Under the pieces are notes generated by a model. The model worked only from the letters and a program-made list of their open reading frames with translations, was not told the DNA's origin and made no database searches. Shown here piece by piece: positions 63,039 through 64,000 of a DNA stretch of 64,000 nt (within the stretch, counting starts at the first letter, position 1; each line of letters opens with the position of its first letter). Source of the stretch: Chrysomallon squamiferum (lineage: Eukaryota > Mollusca > Gastropoda > Neomphalida > Peltospiridae); assembly GCA_012295275.1 (NCBI GenBank), contig CM022675.1, positions 13,931,517-13,995,516 of the forward strand, given 5' to 3'. A program made the translations under genes and the position numbers.

Positions 63039-63342
63039 GTAATTAATAACAAGGTCTTTTTCTACAACGTAGTTTATTATTTTGATGGGCAGCTCTAAAT
63101 TTTTCATTATGTTGTTTAATGTGAATTGGTTCTACTCGGACAAAGGACAAAGTTATTATTTATTTTTGTTGCTTTTTCTTTCACTTTAAAGTGTGTACTG
63201 ACAATTTCAAAGCTGTAATGCTATTGGTGGAAATAAATAATTATTATGGTCTGTACACACACAGTTCTCTAATTTATGCTGATAATAAATTAACAATTCA
63301 AAACGTTTTATATTCTGTTTGTTTTATACATGAAAACTGTAA
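63039..63342 (+). other. Copy D truncated intron
   Basis: Homologous to the start of the copy A and B introns, then stops abruptly at ankyrin sequence. Microexons, NTPase exon and linker are absent. Confidence 0.6.
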
Positions 63343-63720
63343 AACACACTAAGTAGTTTTGTATTTATTGGAACATCGAGCTGATGTTAACTTAACAGAC
63401 AGGGATAACAATTCTGTTTTACATCTTGCAGCTAAGTATGGAAAAAACAAATTGTGACAGCACTGACTGAAAAAGGTGTTGCTGTAAATATTAGAAACAC
63501 TGAGGGTAAAACTCCTCTTTTTACAGCTGTGAATTCTCAACAGAACAAAGTAGTTTTGTATTTGCTGGAATATGGAGCTGATCCAAATTTAACAGATAGT
63601 GATAACAATTCTGTTTTACACATAGCAGCTAAACATGGGAATATAGAAATTGTGACAGCATTGATTAAAAAAGTGTTGATGTAAATGTTATAAACAGTAG
63701 AGGTGAAACTGCTCTCTGTT
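63343..63720 (+). pseudogene. Copy D ankyrin remnant
   Basis: Nearly four ankyrin repeats. The best open part is 63454-63684, with VVLYLLEYGADPNLTDSD and VLHIAAKHGNIEIVTALI. One-base deletions at about 63442 and 63672 shift the frame. Similarity ends near 63715, before a full repeat is completed. No splice acceptor is evident at its start, so it is unlikely to be translated with the leader. Confidence 0.75.
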
Positions 63721-64000
63721 CTAGTCTTTCAGTTTTTAACGAGACGAAGACAATTATATTTTAGAATTTTTATATTATTGCCGTTATTATAATTTTATTT
63801 ATTTATTTATTTATTTATTTTATATTGTGTTATTATTATTGCTATCATTATTATCATCATTATCATCGTCCAGTTTATGTTTTGTTTCTTCATTTCCTTC
63901 ATTAACCTACTGTCATTTTTTTCTTTTAATTATTTCTTTTGTTTTATTTCTTCAAACATAAATTATAGTTATTTATTTACTTACATTAGAAAACGTTTCA
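63721..64000. other. AT-rich DNA to the right edge
   Basis: TTTA units near 63795-63820 and ATC/ATT trinucleotides. The last 40 nt resemble the copy B upstream region near 42585 (AGTTATTTATTTACTT and AGAAAACGTTT), so another unit may start just beyond the window. Confidence 0.5.

Overview
This window looks like nuclear DNA from an animal, probably an invertebrate and perhaps a mollusc or other lophotrochozoan. The evidence is genes split by GT-AG introns, a seven-helix neuropeptide-type receptor, a tRNA-derived SINE, a decayed mariner transposase, TTAGGG-type repeats, very abundant microsatellites and AT-rich intergenic DNA. The lineage call is an inference; nothing read here fixes the species.

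Region 1 (about 1-24,000) has almost no protein genes. It is a mosaic of di-, tri- and tetranucleotide tracts and longer tandem arrays with periods of 26, 30, 41, 34, 36, 31 and 28 bp. Between these sit a mariner 3' fragment (4,633-4,932), a SINE (8,433-8,590), a 35-bp near-perfect inverted repeat (20,378-20,469) and some islands of unique sequence that look regulatory: an E-box group near 1,500, a CRE plus TATA box near 5,130, a YY1-type site near 13,650 and a homeodomain/POU-site-rich block at 17,225-17,640.

Region 2 (24,703-26,115) is one clear gene: a single-exon rhodopsin-class GPCR of 470 residues with all seven helices, in a GC-richer island.

Region 3 (about 28,240-29,150) is a degenerate telomere-like repeat block arranged as inverted copies.

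Region 4 (about 29,550 to the right edge) is the most interesting part. It holds four tandem, head-to-tail copies (A-D, all plus strand) of a gene that joins a STAND-type P-loop NTPase to a long ankyrin-repeat array. The inferred ancestral layout is: YY1-type promoter and noncoding first exon, long intron, short first coding exon (ATG near the 5' end, ending in phase 1), 33-nt phase 1-1 microexon(s), one large NTPase exon, a helical linker, and ankyrin repeats in 66-residue pairs. Each copy has decayed differently. A keeps an intact NTPase exon, but the frame breaks after it and the linker and repeats are damaged. B has the first exon, linker and repeats but no NTPase. C has three microexons, an NTPase that lost Walker B in frame, and the longest ankyrin tract, broken by stops and frameshifts. 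D has the promoter, first exon and a few repeats only. The pattern is birth-and-death evolution of a STAND/NLR-like sensor family. An immune role is plausible from the architecture but is not shown by the sequence.
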